A stretch of 5,557 nucleotides of DNA, from NCBI GenBank assembly GCA_003141795.1, contig PLNO01000356.1, positions 428-5,984 of the forward strand, in the 5' to 3' direction. The number at the start of each line of letters is the position of its first letter. Within the stretch, counting starts at the first letter, position 1. This document shows, piece after piece, positions 5,392-5,557 of this stretch. Below the pieces are notes generated by a model, which saw only the letters and a program-made list of their open reading frames with translations, was not told the DNA's origin and ran no database searches. The translations under genes and the position numbers were made by a program. Origin of the DNA: Spirochaetaceae bacterium. Its GTDB lineage: Bacteria; Spirochaetota; Spirochaetia; SZUA-6; Fen-1364.

Positions 5392-5557
5392 GGTGGAATC
5401 GCACCGGCAGGCCGGCTGGATTCAGTCCGCGCTGCACGAGCTGCATATTCCCAGCGTCGAGCAGGCGATGGACAGCGTGTTTGAATCGGCCGAGGCACGC
5501 GAGCTGCAATGGATTCTCACTGCCATCTTGAATCCCGGCCGCGAGACCGGCGTGAAA
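5381..5557 (+). CDS. recB: internal fragment of RecB (exodeoxyribonuclease V beta subunit)
   Basis: Fifty-nine codons without a stop run to the window edge. The peptide starts LAVLVESHRQAGWIQSAL, continues LHIPSVEQAMDSVFESAEAR and ends ELQWILTAILNPGRETGVK. This matches the RecB stretch after the ATPase core (from memory, E. coli reads IAVLVRSRQEA, then EIPSVYLSNRDSVFETLEAQE and LWLLQAVMTPERE), in the C-terminal part of the UvrD-like helicase half near the middle of the ~1180-residue protein. RecB is the slow helicase and nuclease subunit of RecBCD, which processes double-strand breaks. Several hundred residues that should precede this point are missing: the frame stays open leftwards only as a shadow of the DUF4097 gene. 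It is either a breakpoint remnant or the start of sequence from a different genomic place. It looks proteobacterial in style, unlike the argH. Confidence 0.78.

Noticed and set aside
5297..5509. Minus-strand open frames of 63-70 residues near the right end
   Set aside because: They cross the DUF4097/RecB junction in frames other than the two supported ones and show no family resemblance.

Overview
The window comes from a GC-rich bacterium, probably a diderm, because two genes encode lipobox-type lipoproteins. By hand count GC is 30/60 for bases 1-60 and 42/60 for bases 4861-4920. The argininosuccinate lyase is of a divergent type that, from memory, resembles spirochaete and similar non-proteobacterial enzymes. 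The taxon is not settled.

Layout. On the minus strand at the left edge is a DUF433 antitoxin-type gene whose stop codon overlaps the start of a second gene, cut off after four codons (MRIL), as expected for a DUF5615 PIN-like toxin. Upstream of it, also on the minus strand, is a CsgG-like lipoprotein with a helical, TPR-like C-terminus. A 123-bp divergent region (1363-1485) then separates these from three plus-strand genes: a SWIM zinc-finger protein, a lipoprotein alpha/beta-hydrolase with an intact Ser-Asp-His set, and argH. A DUF4097 gene with repeated VSG motifs converges on argH and overlaps its 3' end by 24 bp.

The last ~175 bp do not fit this locus. The DUF4097 gene, read upstream on the minus strand, loses family resemblance at about 5376-5390. 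From there to the window end the plus strand encodes an internal RecB fragment. Both genes lose their 5' parts at the same place, which indicates a chimeric contig or a rearrangement breakpoint.

Expression. The SWIM gene and argH lack Shine-Dalgarno sequences, but each has a sigma70-like promoter whose -10 box ends 8-9 nt before the ATG, which predicts leaderless mRNAs. The two leftmost complete genes have strong GGAGGA sites, so the locus seems to mix both modes of initiation. I see no functional link between argH and its neighbours. The window holds no CRISPR array, tRNA, rRNA or insertion sequence that I can recognise, and I found no convincing new multi-gene system; the junction and the leaderless promoters are the main points of interest.
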